Below are positions 22,464-32,257 of a DNA stretch of 64,000 bases, in pieces. Each line of letters begins with the position of its first letter. The first letter of the stretch is position 1. The notes under the pieces are model-generated. The model saw only the letters and a list, made by a program, of their open reading frames with translations, ran no database searches and was not told the origin of the DNA. The DNA is from Sycon ciliatum (lineage: Eukaryota; Porifera; Calcarea; Leucosolenida; Sycettidae), in the NCBI RefSeq assembly GCF_964019385.1, contig NC_088644.1, positions 36,575,757-36,639,756 of the forward strand, in the 5' to 3' direction. Made by a program: the position numbers and the translations under genes.

Positions 22464-23369
22464 TACCTCTATATTACATAATCTATTAGTCTGCTGGGCT
22501 CCCAGTGGACACGCCTCGTGTTCCAGTTTCTTTTTACGTACGCGAAATCAGAGCGCACATCACAAACCGACAAAGCTATGTGTTTTTTTTCAAGTGCGGC
22601 CGGGCATTACCGTAAAGTATCGCCAGAGTCTTGCGAGAGCGCCCCACCTTGATTTTACAGCCAGGGAAAGAAAATTTTAATTTTCGGCAATCACATTTCG
22701 TTGATTTCTTACTTTTTAGATGGGGTCCATGGCGGTTTGGAAAGCAATGTCGTAAATGTTCTATAGGAGAAGGACCCAGGACTGGACCACAATAACGTTT
22801 TTTCGAAAGCTGCCATATTAAAAGCAGTTTTTTTCCTATAACACGTGCATGTGTAGGGCTCCCTGGTCCACACAAGCCACTATAGTACTTGAAAAAAAGA
22901 AAGAAAAAAAAGGAAAATCGTATCGCAGAGTGCAACGGTGTGAGAACGTTTGTGTACTAAGGTCACACTAAGCAGGTTTTTGTGTGGCGCTCGTGCCCAC
23001 TCGAAGGTACGGATTGTCTACCGAACGTGCACTATGTGTACAAAGTTCGTGTCGTATGACCTACAGACAGGACACCACCTCCGCAATACGACCACGAAAG
23101 GACGAGAAGGCGGGGCGCTCTGGCGGTTATTTACGGCAACCATGTACCGGTATACTGTAGAATCTTCGCTGACTGTGACCGTTATGGCATAATTTTTATG
23201 TTGTTTTGAGGAAATCAAGAATACCTCGCTCGATCCTGATCCCTAGTCGCGACCGCAAGAAATACTAAGAAAAGTTGAAAAAGTGAAAAATTCTGGCCTA
23301 CAATCAAGTAATGCAGACTTTCGTTTATCACAGTCATAAACCGTATGTCACCGTATGGCCTTATATTCG

Positions 23370-23681
23370 AAACACCGCTGCTTTCAATCTCGGTCGTGCA
23401 GAACCAATAGGCTTCATTCTCAGGAACTCGGATTTTGTAATTTCCTCCCGCAGTTTGAGTTTCTTAAGATATGATACTAGGTGTGCTTCCACTGTGGCTG
23501 TTCTATTGGCCCTGTCTCCATGCATGATAGAACAGCCACAGTGGAAGCACACCTAGTATCATATCTTAAGAAACTCAAACTGCGGGAGGAAATTACAAAA
23601 TCCGAGTTCCTGAGAATGAAGCCTATTAGTTCTGCACGACCGAGATTGTATGGACTCCCTAAGATTCATAAGACATCTTGA
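23370..23681. pseudogene. Head-to-head inverted Penelope-type RT fragment (copy 2)
   Basis: Same structure as 11885-12193, ending RPRLYGLPKIHKTS. The arms are slightly better matched than in copy 1 (the minus arm reads LREE instead of LQEE). Confidence 0.75.
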
Positions 23682-23837
23682 CCACTGCTTTCCTAGCTAT
23701 TTTAGATGCAAAACGACTCACCTACTACGCCATGTCATACAAGTTAAGGACCACACAGAAATTTCAATCTAACATGTTCACCCTTCCTGCTGGGCTGCAA
23801 GTTTGTTAGTATACTAATAAGTACACTTTTACAAAAC

Positions 23838-24090
23838 ATACTTCAAATATAAAGTAGAGGAAGAAAACCCATGGAAACGAGTTATGAAGCAACTATCCAT
23901 TAATGTAACAAGATAATAAGCGGTCAGTACGTGCGATAACAGGGCACAAAACTGACAAGCTACGGAGACATTCAGCGACCTAAGACCTAGGTCCAACACA
24001 TCTCCAGTGTGCAAACCAAATCTTGTTACATTCGTGGATAGTTGCTTCATAACTCATTTCCATGTGTTTTCTTCTTCTATTTTACATTTC
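23838..24090. mobile_element. Small TIR element of the GAAACGAGTTA family (copy 2)
   Basis: Duplicate of 12352-12605 with the same inverted ends. Confidence 0.65.
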
Positions 24091-24267
24091 AGACTGTCTC
24101 ATTATCCGAATACTTCAAATATCATTTCTTTTATAAAAAGTCGGCAGGAATAGCACAAGCTTCCACGTAGTGAGCAACACACAATTCCTCAATGAACGCG
24201 GAAGGCGCACCAACCTCTTCTTCACATTTTATAAAGCCCATGCCTTTATAACCGAGACTGGCTTTCT

Positions 24268-25679
24268 GTTATCGAATATACCTCCTAGGTGCTGGCATAC
24301 GGTAACATTTGTTACAACCTGTGCTGCAAAGTAAGGGGAGCGCGCCACACCACCTCATCTTTTCCTGTCCCCCGTGGATTACACGATTACGCGGCCGCGC
24401 AATTTTTCGCATAATCGAACATGAATCGCATTTTCTTACAACTTCCGCGTTGACGTCGCATAAACCTTGATTTTTTAGAAAAACAGCGAGTAAAGTCCGC
24501 GCAATGACCATCACGCCAAATTTTTGTCACAGTCTGCACGACAAGAAGTGTGCAGTCTGCTCTAGCTGCTGTCAATATCTACTAGTGCAGTAGTGGCGGC
24601 TGACGTCTGGACAAAGTTGTAGGAGCGATATCTTCTCAGGATCGAATCAAAAATGAGAATTGCCATCGCTGGAGCCTTTGCAGTATTCGCTCTCCAAACA
24701 CCAGTAAGATGGAGGACAGCGATGGTCGGAAACCACCGAGGCAGGTGAAGTTCCGTACCCAGTGATTATTCCTGGGCTTCTCAACCAGCATACAGGACAC
24801 GAGTAGATCAGCAAAAAGAAATATTATGGCATTTTTTGAAAGATAATTTAAAATGAATTCGAATCTGACATAATTATTAATAATTTTTACAATTTTCAAC
24901 GGAAATCTTGATGCTGAAAGCCCGCATAATGATTGTATTCTCTCTGTTTTCCACGGTTTTTATTTGACATTAGTGAGGGTCTGCCACACGGTAAAACGTG
25001 CCAAAGTACGTATGGAAACTTCACCGCGGTACGGGATTTAGTTTGATACGGATTTTGTCATACCGTTTTCCATGTGAAGCGCGCTTCACACGGACCGGAC
25101 TCCGTGTGAAAAGTGAGCATACAGAGTACATGTGGCGGGGTGTTCGTGCATGGTTCGAGCATGCTACATACAGCAGAACCGGTGCAACATACGAAAAATC
25201 TGTGTCGAACTTCACTGCAGTTGACACGGAGTTTGGTACGTAGTTCCGTGTAGCAGAACCTCTCTATTATCTTTCTTTACGGAGGTGTTGTTGCTGTTCA
25301 TTTTGCTACTCTTTCTTTTTCCCTCCCCTAATTTTTATTTATATATATACCCAATGCTGAATGTGCAGGACCGTATTGTGCTTTCTGCTCTTTCCACTAA
25401 GAAATGGGGCATTTCATACGAAAACCTTTTTCTGACAAAGATCTAGCTAGTCATTAGTTCTAACCAAACTGAAGAAGCTGGAAAAGCAATTGCTGGCCAT
25501 TGAATTACGACACGAAAATTGGTCAAATGCGCATGCATAGCACACATTCAACACCCTTCCGGGTCTACGGGATTCTACGGGATTTCATGGATCTCTACAA
25601 ATAGCAAGTGGTCCATTCACGGGGACAGTCTTTCGCGGTCGCATTGTGTGAGATTGTGTCCTGTCAAAGACCACGCTAA
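24268..25679. other. Sequence without a supported gene
   Basis: No convincing exon or RNA gene. Fragments near 25390-25640 match 37100-37310 in inverted orientation, so part of it is dispersed repeat. An inverted GTGTGAAGCGCGCTTCACAC motif lies near 25074-25093. Confidence 0.4.
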
Positions 25680-26102
25680 AGCGGGATTCACAGAAGCTTT
25701 TTTGCGATGCGACAAGCGATGCGACGCGATCTGCGACGGACGCGTGCGATGCGAACTCGCGAAATACCATTCACAGAAGAAGTCAGTGATGCGACAAAGT
25801 CTTGCTGATTTGGCTACGTCACCATGATATTCGCGCGGTTTGATACAACTTGTACAAATTTATAGGCAACTCTTGAACCTTTGTACAACTTTGATGTAGA
25901 AAAGGTCAAAATCGTACGCCAAATCGCTTGTCGCATCGCATCGCATCGCAAAAGTTGAGCCAAGCTCAACTTCTGCGATGGCCTGCAATGGCCCAGTTGC
26001 GGCAGTTGCGTGGGCCGCGACATGGCTGCGATTTGGGGTTTTCCCGGTTTCGCGCCTGTCGCATCGCGTGTCGCATCACAAAAAAGCTTCTGTGAATCTG
26101 CT
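25680..26102. mobile_element. AGCGGGATTCACAG-family TIR element
   Basis: Starts AGCGGGATTCACAGAAGC and ends GCTTCTGTGAATCTGCT. The interior is rich in GCGATGCGAC-type motifs. Related to the three elements at 31017-32002, where TTAA flanks are clear; here the flanks are CTAA and TTAG. Confidence 0.75.
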
Positions 26103-26104
26103 TT

Positions 26105-26273
26105 AGGGCCTGGTCAGACTGCGGCAAATTTTGGTTGCCTGACGAAAACAGAACAGCGTCCAGAATTTGAATCGCGATTGCACTACACATGTGGGGAGAG
26201 TGAAAATTCTATTTCTGGACGCTTTTCTGTTTTCGTCAGGCAACCAAAATTTGCGGCAGTCTGACCAGGCCCT
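26105..26273. mobile_element. 169 bp near-palindromic TIR element
   Basis: Begins AGGGCCTGGTCAGACTGCGG and ends in its reverse complement; the inverted similarity extends about 50 bp into each end. It abuts the previous element. Confidence 0.75.
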
Positions 26274-26705
26274 AAGTGTGACCTTAGTACACCAAGGTTC
26301 TCGAACCATCCAAACTTTGTTGAATGCAGTCTGCCCTACGATTTCCGCTCCCGGCTGCAAAAAATCAGGGTGGTATGCTCTCCCGTGGTGATTATAGCGA
26401 ATCACAATACATGTACTCTAATTTCACAAATTTTCGGTGTACTTTTACTTTCGGTACTTTCGGCGCATCTGTTTCATACCTAAAATTCCAATACACCGAA
26501 CAAACACTAACACACATAATCCAATAGGGAACTGCTTCTCTGTACCGAAAATTTCTGTTCACCTAACCTAGCCTGTTGCTCTCATACCGAAAATATTGAG
26601 CACCGAAAATTTCTGAAATTAGAATTATTCGTCTATGCAACAATGGCCGGTCCCGAGGTTGCCGAATACTACTAGTAACAGACACTGGAGTGTACAAGTG
26701 CTTAC

Positions 26706-26904
26706 CAGGTAGATTGTCTGCACGCCATGACTGGATACCAGCGTATGACGACAACGCTGGGTCACACGTCAGTGGTGCACCAAAGTCACCTTGCACGAAT
26801 CCTAGCACCAGCAGCAGCAGCAATCCTGTGACAAGTTGAGACAGTGCAGCGTTCTTCGCACTCTGGCGTATACGCGGACATCTTCGTCCTGGCTCCATTG
26901 CCAA
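26706..26904 (-). CDS. First exon of an unidentified gene with signal peptide
   Basis: ATG at 26904 opens a 67-codon frame: a basic N-terminus, then the hydrophobic run LVTGLLLLLVLGFVQG, probably a signal peptide, then DFGAPLTCDPALSSYAG and a donor CCTG|GTAAGCAC at 26706/26705 (phase 1). A TATA box lies 65-70 bp upstream. Without the splice the frame would run to 26563. The QGDFGAPLTC string recalls the chymotrypsin GDSGGPL motif, but in proteases that motif is C-terminal and has the active Ser, so I do not assign a function. Downstream exons were not found. Confidence 0.5.
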
Positions 26905-26969
26905 AGATACTTGTTCTCGTCAATCTCGAAGGTGGCGAAATGATGCTTTGCCAACTGCAAATTCAGCTC

Positions 26970-26975
26970 TTTATA
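26970..26975 (-). promoter_or_regulatory. TATA box of the 26904 gene
   Basis: On the minus strand ACTATAAAGAG sits 66-71 bp upstream of the ATG at 26904, a suitable place for a TATA element with a short 5' leader. No initiator was confirmed. Confidence 0.45.
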
Positions 26976-27248
26976 GTTGAATAGTCACGCTAGCCCGAGC
27001 CCCACATGCACCGCGGTGCTTTTCGCCTACGGCAATGCTTCGCGATGCGTATTTCGACAGTCGCGGAATGGTGAAGGCCTGGGCATGTGGCCGTGGGTTG
27101 GCCCTCCTTTCTGACCACGAGTACGAGGGGGGCCCTGCAACACCACTGGCCACAGCTACCACAAGAGTAGACTCCGCTACGGTACAAGACTTCAGTGGAC
27201 TTTGCACTTACACTCCGTATAAAATTCGAGTCTGGGAATGAGTACAGA

Positions 27249-27466
27249 AAAAAAGCTCGAAACTTCGAAAACTTGGATGCGAAATGACTTTTTCTCGAAG
27301 TTATTTGTATCTTATAGTACCGTACCGTATATGCAGCTCAGTCTCAAGCAGGGGCTGTAAAATTACTACTCCCTGTAGTCAAATGCGTACCGAGGAAAGA
27401 GAAAGTTACTTTCGCAAATCACTGCAACTTCGCGTCCAAGTTTTCGAAGTTTCGAGCTTTTTCGAA
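27249..27466. mobile_element. Small element with 35 bp inverted ends
   Basis: AAGCTCGAAACTTCGAAAAC at the left and GTTTTCGAAGTTTCGAGCTT at the right are inverted; the similarity continues to GGATGCGAA / TTCGCGTCC. Confidence 0.7.
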
Positions 27467-27656
27467 ATAGATTTTCGCGAAATATCACCACCACAAAAAG
27501 TTCGAATTTTCGCATTGCTAAACGTCCTTATTACAAGACTCTGTTTTTCTTTTTCATTTCGTTTTCCCACTCTCACACACACATGCTCACATGTGCACAG
27601 TCAGTTCTGCCGTCGTGAGTCACATACGAGAATAATAATAACACGCCCCTCGCCGT

Positions 27657-29610
27657 TAGGGGTGCGCGGATTATTCCCGGAATAATTTGGGAATACTATC
27701 GTTGAGAAAATTTGGGAATTTTAGGGGAATTCTATCGATCTTTTGCCAGATCCATTGACCTTCAGAAGAGTTTTGGGGGAATTCTGTCCATTTTGACCTG
27801 CCAGAGGCCCTGAGAACAGAGAACAAGCGCGCATCCATGGACGCAGCCTGAGTACAGTGAGTAGATCATAGTAGCTGTGTACAGTCATCTAGTACATGTA
27901 CATGTAGTGTACTCGGATCCTGCATGCAGCGTCATGTGTCTCCGTGGATCCCGCAGCCTCAAGGTCTCTGTCGACTCTACCACCCCTGCTTCTCTTGTTA
28001 TTATTATTATTATTATTATTATTTATTCTTCTTTTACTAGGGAATTCCCAACAGGCGTCAGCGCCTTTTTACAGGGAACCCTAGGTATAATTTGATGGAT
28101 GAGCGAAATTCAGCTGGTGAACTAGACATGCGGCAAGCCGGTGGAAGTGTATTCCACCTGGCAGCGCCCAAATAAGAAATTGCACTAAAGCCATATCGGG
28201 TGTTAGCGGGGGGCAGAACAAGAGCAGCAGAGACTTGGCCACGGGTGGTGGCTGCAGTGCGAGCACCATGGGCGCGCAAGGTAAAGCGGTCTCGCAGAAG
28301 AGGACTAGCAAGTCCATTCAGGCAGCGGTAAACAAATACATAGGTTTTGAAGTTGAGACGTTTCTCAAGGGCGTACAAGTTAGATGACTGTATAGAAGAG
28401 TGGTGGGAGTCATTCTATCCAACGAAAATATTCTCTTTAATGCTACGCGGCTGGCAGTAAGAAGCTTGTCATATAGGGTTTGTGATAAGCAATGAATATA
28501 TGCAGTGCTGCCAAACTCAAATGTGGACTGAATGATCGATAAATAGAAAAGTCGTTTGCCAAAAATGCTGATATTCTGCTTTGCATGGACAAATGCTCCG
28601 ACCTTCCTATTGACAGTTGCACATACTGCATCCACTTGGGTTGAGAAAGACAGATGTTCGTCAACCAGTATTCCTAAGTACCGAGCGTAAGCAGATGGGG
28701 CTATGGAAGTGCCCCGGCAGTTGACTGCGGTGCCAGGTGGCAGCTCCTTGCCCGGTCGCCTGAGCAGGACAAACTGAGTCTTGGAAGGGTTTAACACCAG
28801 TCCCTTCTGATCTAGGTAGCGATCCAGAGCGGCAAGGTCAGCACTCAGCTGGGTTGTGATGATCTGGATGGACTTGTGCCTGATATAGAGTGTGATATCA
28901 TCGGCATAAAGTTGATTCAATGCATGTTGGAAGCACTGTGGTGCATCACGGGTGTAAATGCAAAATAGCAGTGGGCCGAGCACGGAGCCTTGTGGGACGC
29001 CTCTTGTGCAAGGGCGGGCCCCACCTAGCTCTTGTCCTACTCTTACTCGCTGGACGCGTCTGGTCAGGTAGCTTGCAAACCAAGCAAGTGCAGTGTCAGC
29101 AATGCCAAGCATCTTCAACTCGTCAATGAGCTCTTGATACTTAACTCGGCTTGTTGCTGCGGAGGCAGTGATTCCAGGGCACTAGCTCTTGCAGTGTGAC
29201 TTGGCATTCGTGTGGTCTAACAGCAATTTTCATTTACACTTTTGTTATTAGTTTGCTTCACACCTTTTATCAGTCATTACGTATGATTTATAATGCAGTG
29301 GCAGTACCAGGCGTGGGCCATCCCCTGGATTATCAAAATGGGTGCTTTATCATTTTTCTGTTGTTTTTACACTTCTTCGTGCTTTGTAATAAAAGTCTCT
29401 AACAAGATCCTGCATGCAGTGATCACGTGCCTGACCGTCCATTTTGCATACTAAAGAGCATGCGCAAGGCACGGTTCGTGCTGGGGTTCTTTTTTGGGGG
29501 GGAATTCTGGAGAATTTTTTCGATGTTTTGGGAGAATACTTTCGAAGTTCCGCGGGAAATGCCCGAAAGCATAATATCGGGTGCGTGCGAGCATAATCCG
29601 CGCACCCCTA
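27657..29610. mobile_element. hAT-like TIR element hosting a LINE
   Basis: Ends TAGGGGTGCGCGGATTATTC and GCATAATCCGCGCACCCCTA are inverted. The flanks CTCGCCGT (27649-27656) and CTCGCGGT (29611-29618) match at 7 of 8 bases, an hAT-type duplication. The TAGGGGTG start is shared with the element at 1023. Most of its length is a LINE insertion. Confidence 0.7.
28047..29165 (-). pseudogene. Truncated, frame-shifted LINE with YADD reverse transcriptase
   Basis: The minus frame 29118-28318 shows RGVPQGSVLGPLLFCIYTR, LYADDITLYI, LNPSKTQFVLL and YLGILVDEHL, the usual RT order. The C-terminal block continues in another frame (28378-28058: VFVYRCLNGLA...FSAISYLGAARWNTLP), so a frameshift near 28330-28370 breaks it. 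The N-terminal endonuclease is missing. The 3' end is followed by an (AAT)n tail (27997-28023 on the plus strand). Jockey/CR1/I-type by RT style; the clade is uncertain. Confidence 0.85.
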
Positions 29611-29734
29611 CTCGCGGTCTCCCTGATTTCTTGTCAGGGAAGTGAGAGAATCCTCTGTGAAGTGTGATGCCGTATCGCACTGCGGACGCGTGCTCGTCTG
29701 CTCGACCTTGTTGGGAATGTACGAGGTGATCTGC

Positions 29735-29850
29735 TATAGAGAGGTTCCGCACTACGTAAAGTTGAGCAACTTTACGTAAGTGGGCGGGAAAAACCCGTGA
29801 ATTCGCGAGTTTGCACTCCACTTACGGAAAGTTGTCTACGGAGAGTACGT
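29735..29850. mobile_element. Fragment of the GAGAGGTTCCGC family
   Basis: TATAGAGAGGTTCCGCAC matches the left end of the elements at 8371 and 18921, followed by a short hairpin AAAGTTGAGCAACTTT. The right end was not identified. Confidence 0.5.
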
Positions 29851-29945
29851 TGCCATCGTCCAGCACCGCTCAGCCGACCTGATCGTTGCGGAGTGTGAAC
29901 TGGCCTGAAATGGCTCCTGGGTCATAATTATTTATTTTGTTTTTA

Positions 29946-30017
29946 TTATCCATAGCTCAGTGGTTAGAGCATCGCTGGCTACAAGCGAGGGTCCCTGGTT
30001 CGAGTCCTGGTGGTGAC
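29946..30017 (+). tRNA. tRNA-like sequence, unit 1
   Basis: A D arm (GCTC/GAGC) with A-box TAGCTCAGTGG, a 5 bp anticodon stem (TCGCT/AGCGA), a T loop TTCGAGT with B-box GGTTCGAGTCC, and a T6 run 12 bases downstream as Pol III terminator. The 7-base anticodon loop GGCTACA would place CTA as anticodon, but base 33 is G instead of T. The T stem has one T-T mismatch and the acceptor pairs only partly here. More likely a tRNA-derived repeat than a working tRNA. Confidence 0.45.
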
Positions 30018-30226
30018 AGTCAATTTTTTCTTCAGACTTTTCCCGTTTGTCTCTTTCCCTCAAACCAGTTAATATTTTATGACTTGGGGCTCCCCGCGTG
30101 CTAGTTTGTACGTGAAGTGTGTGGGTTACAGTGAGGGCTGCGTCCCACCCGCCTGTGTGGATTCACAGGAAGTGTGAGTTACGAAGTCTGAAGAAAATAT
30201 TGAACGGCCTCTGCTGGGATGACGAC

Positions 30227-30298
30227 TACACCATAGCTCAGTGGTTAGAGCATCGCTGGCTACAAGCGAGGGTCCCTGGGTCGAGTCCTGGTGGTGAC
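30227..30298 (+). tRNA. tRNA-like sequence, unit 2
   Basis: As unit 1; the acceptor stem pairs at five of seven positions (CACCA/TGGTG). The B-box is weakened here (GGGTCGAGTCC). Confidence 0.45.
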
Positions 30299-30507
30299 AG
30301 TCAATTTTTTCTTCAGACTTTTCCCGTTTGTCTCTTTCCCTCAAACCAGTTAATATTTTATGACTTGGGGCTCCCCGCGTGCTAGTTTGTACGTGAAGTG
30401 TGTGGGTTACAGTGAGGGCTGCGTCCCACCCGCCTGTGTGGATTCACAGGAAGTGTGAGTTACGAAGTCTGAAGAAAATATTGAACGGCCTCTGCTGGGA
30501 TGACGAC

Positions 30508-30579
30508 TACACCATAGCTCAGTGGTTAGAGCATCGCTGGCTACAAGCGAGGGTCCCTGGTTCGAGTCCTGGTGGTGAC
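30508..30579 (+). tRNA. tRNA-like sequence, unit 3
   Basis: Best of the three: intact A- and B-boxes, five paired acceptor bases, and a T6 terminator shortly downstream. Same CTA anticodon position with G33. Confidence 0.5.
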
Positions 30580-30640
30580 AGTCAATTTTTTCTTCAGACT
30601 TTTCCCGTTTGTCTCTTTCCCTCAAACCAGTTAATATTTT

Positions 30641-31012
30641 TATTATTATTTGAACAAACGGCGAGGAGACAACAATTTGATAACCGCAATCAGTAATACA
30701 AGCTGGATCGACATTTGTGTACACTGTATTCATGTATTGTAAAACTGTGGAGACAATGTGCAATAAAACGATGAAAAAATGTGAAGAAATTGTGTAACGA
30801 AAGAAAGGGATTCAAACAAGTTTTCGTACAACACTCATCAGGAATCATCGTTGTACTAAAGGACACTGAAACAAAAATTGAACTATTATAGAAAATCTAA
30901 GTTAGAGAAATAACACTAAGAGCAACAACAGTGAAATTTACAAGTGTGAATTTTAACAATCAATTCTCAATTCATGGATGACATGTGACATGGTGTCAAC
31001 CAATTTTATGAA
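30641..31012. other. AT-rich sequence without a supported gene
   Basis: Contains one AATAAA at about 30762-30767 but no matching upstream exon was found. Confidence 0.35.
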
Positions 31013-31016
31013 TTAA

Positions 31017-32002
31017 AGCGGGATTCACAGAAGCTTTTTTGCGATGCGACACGCGATGCGACAGGCGCGAAACCGGGAAAACCCCAATCGCAGCCATGTC
31101 GCACTCCACGCAACTGCCGCAACTGGGCCATCGCAGGCCATCGCAGAAGTTGAGCCGCTTTTTTTTTGTTGGCTCAACTTTTTGCGATGCGATGCGATGC
31201 GACAAGCGAGTTGGCGTACGATTTTGACCTTTTCTACAGCAAAGTTGTACAAAGGTTCAAGGGTTGCCTATAAATTATTTGTACAAGTTGTATCAAACCG
31301 CGCGAATATCATGGTGACGTAGCCAAATCAGCAAGATGTTGTCGCATCACTGACTTCTTCTGTGAATGGTATTTCGCGAGTTCGCATCGCACGCGTCCGT
31401 CGCAGATCGCGTCGCATCGCATTTCGCATCGCAAAAAAGCTTAAAGCGGGATTCACAGAAGCTTTTTTGCGATGCGACACGCGATGCGACAGCCGCGAAA
31501 CCGGGAAATCCCCAAATCGCAACCATCGCGGACCCCACGCAACTGACGCAACTGGGCCATCGCAGGCCATCGCAGAAGTTGAGCTTGGCTCAACTTTTGC
31601 GATGCGACAAGCGATTTGGCGTACGATTTTGACCTTTTCTACAGCAAAGTTGTACAAAGGTTCAAGAGTTGCCTATAAATTTGTACAAGTTGTATCAAAC
31701 CGCGCGAATATCATGGTGACGTAGCCAAATCTGCAAGACTTTGTCGCAAAGCTGACTTCTTCTGTGAATGGTATTTCGCGAGTTCGCATCGCACGCATCC
31801 ATCGCAGATCGCGTCAAAAGCTTCTGTGAATCCCGCTTAAAGCGGGATTCACAGAAGCTTTTTTGCGATGCGACACGCGATGCGACGCGATCTGCGATGG
31901 ATGCGTGCGATGCGAACTCGCGAAATACCATTCACAGAAGAAGTCAGCGATGCGACAAAGTTTTGCTGATTTGGGTACGTCACCATGATATTCGCGCGGT
32001 TT
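31017..32002. mobile_element. Three head-to-tail AGCGGGATTCACAG elements sharing TTAA
   Basis: Element 1 follows TTAA at 31013-31016, element 2 TTAA at 31441-31444, element 3 TTAA at 31837-31840. Each begins AGCGGGATTCACAGAAGC. Element 1 lacks its last bases (ends AAAAAGC), element 2 ends CTTCTGTGAATCCCGC, element 3 is cut at about 32002. Interiors are made of GCGATGCGAC motifs that translate to repetitive Arg/Cys-rich nonsense. TTAA targets suggest piggyBac- or Kolobok-type mobilisation. Confidence 0.8.
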
Positions 32003-32257
32003 GTAGGCACCGGCGGATTATGCCGGCATAATTATTGGCATAATTTGGTGGTTGAAAATTTGAAGCATAATTTGGCATCCTTTCGGAGGAAGGAGTATAA
32101 CTGCATGATTGTATCACAGTTCTAGTATGTAGGCTACACCATTGTGTACAATGCATCTGATCAGTGCTGGTGGTCCGCATAGCAAAGGGTTCGGAGGTCA
32201 TGCATGTAAAAAGTAAGAAATTAACGAAATGTGAAACTCGGGTATTGAGCCAATAAT

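Larger units (their letters stand above)
14049..24267. repeat. Large duplicated segment, copy 2
   Basis: Direct copy of 3643-12788, continuing beyond the homology at 24268. It has extra insertions at 14090-14485, 21362-21630 and about 21857-22090, a 35 bp filler event at 18620-18654 and about 410 bp missing from copy 1 at 22453-22863. It carries the frame-shifted gene copy. Confidence 0.9.
29951..30640 (+). repeat. 281 bp tandem array with tRNA-like heads
   Basis: Units start at 29951, 30232 and 30513 (exact spacing 281); the third is cut at about 30640. Each unit is tRNA-like head, T6, then about 200 bp of identical body. Head-to-tail tRNA-derived SINE or amplified tRNA locus. Open frames across it (QWLEHRWLQARVPGSSPGG) are translations of the tRNA-like head, not a protein. 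Confidence 0.85.

Noticed and set aside
26167-26391. Frames across 25.7-26.4 kb and 31.0-32.0 kb rich in Arg/Cys/Asp
   Set aside because: Lie in TIR elements built from GCGATGCGAC motifs and appear in all frames.
26706-26760. Serine-protease active-site motif in QGDFGAPLTC
   Set aside because: The active Ser is Phe and the motif follows a signal peptide instead of a C-terminal position; probably chance.
30119-30696. Frames with QWLEHRWLQARVPGSSPGG
   Set aside because: Translation of the tRNA-like head of the 281 bp repeat, not a protein.
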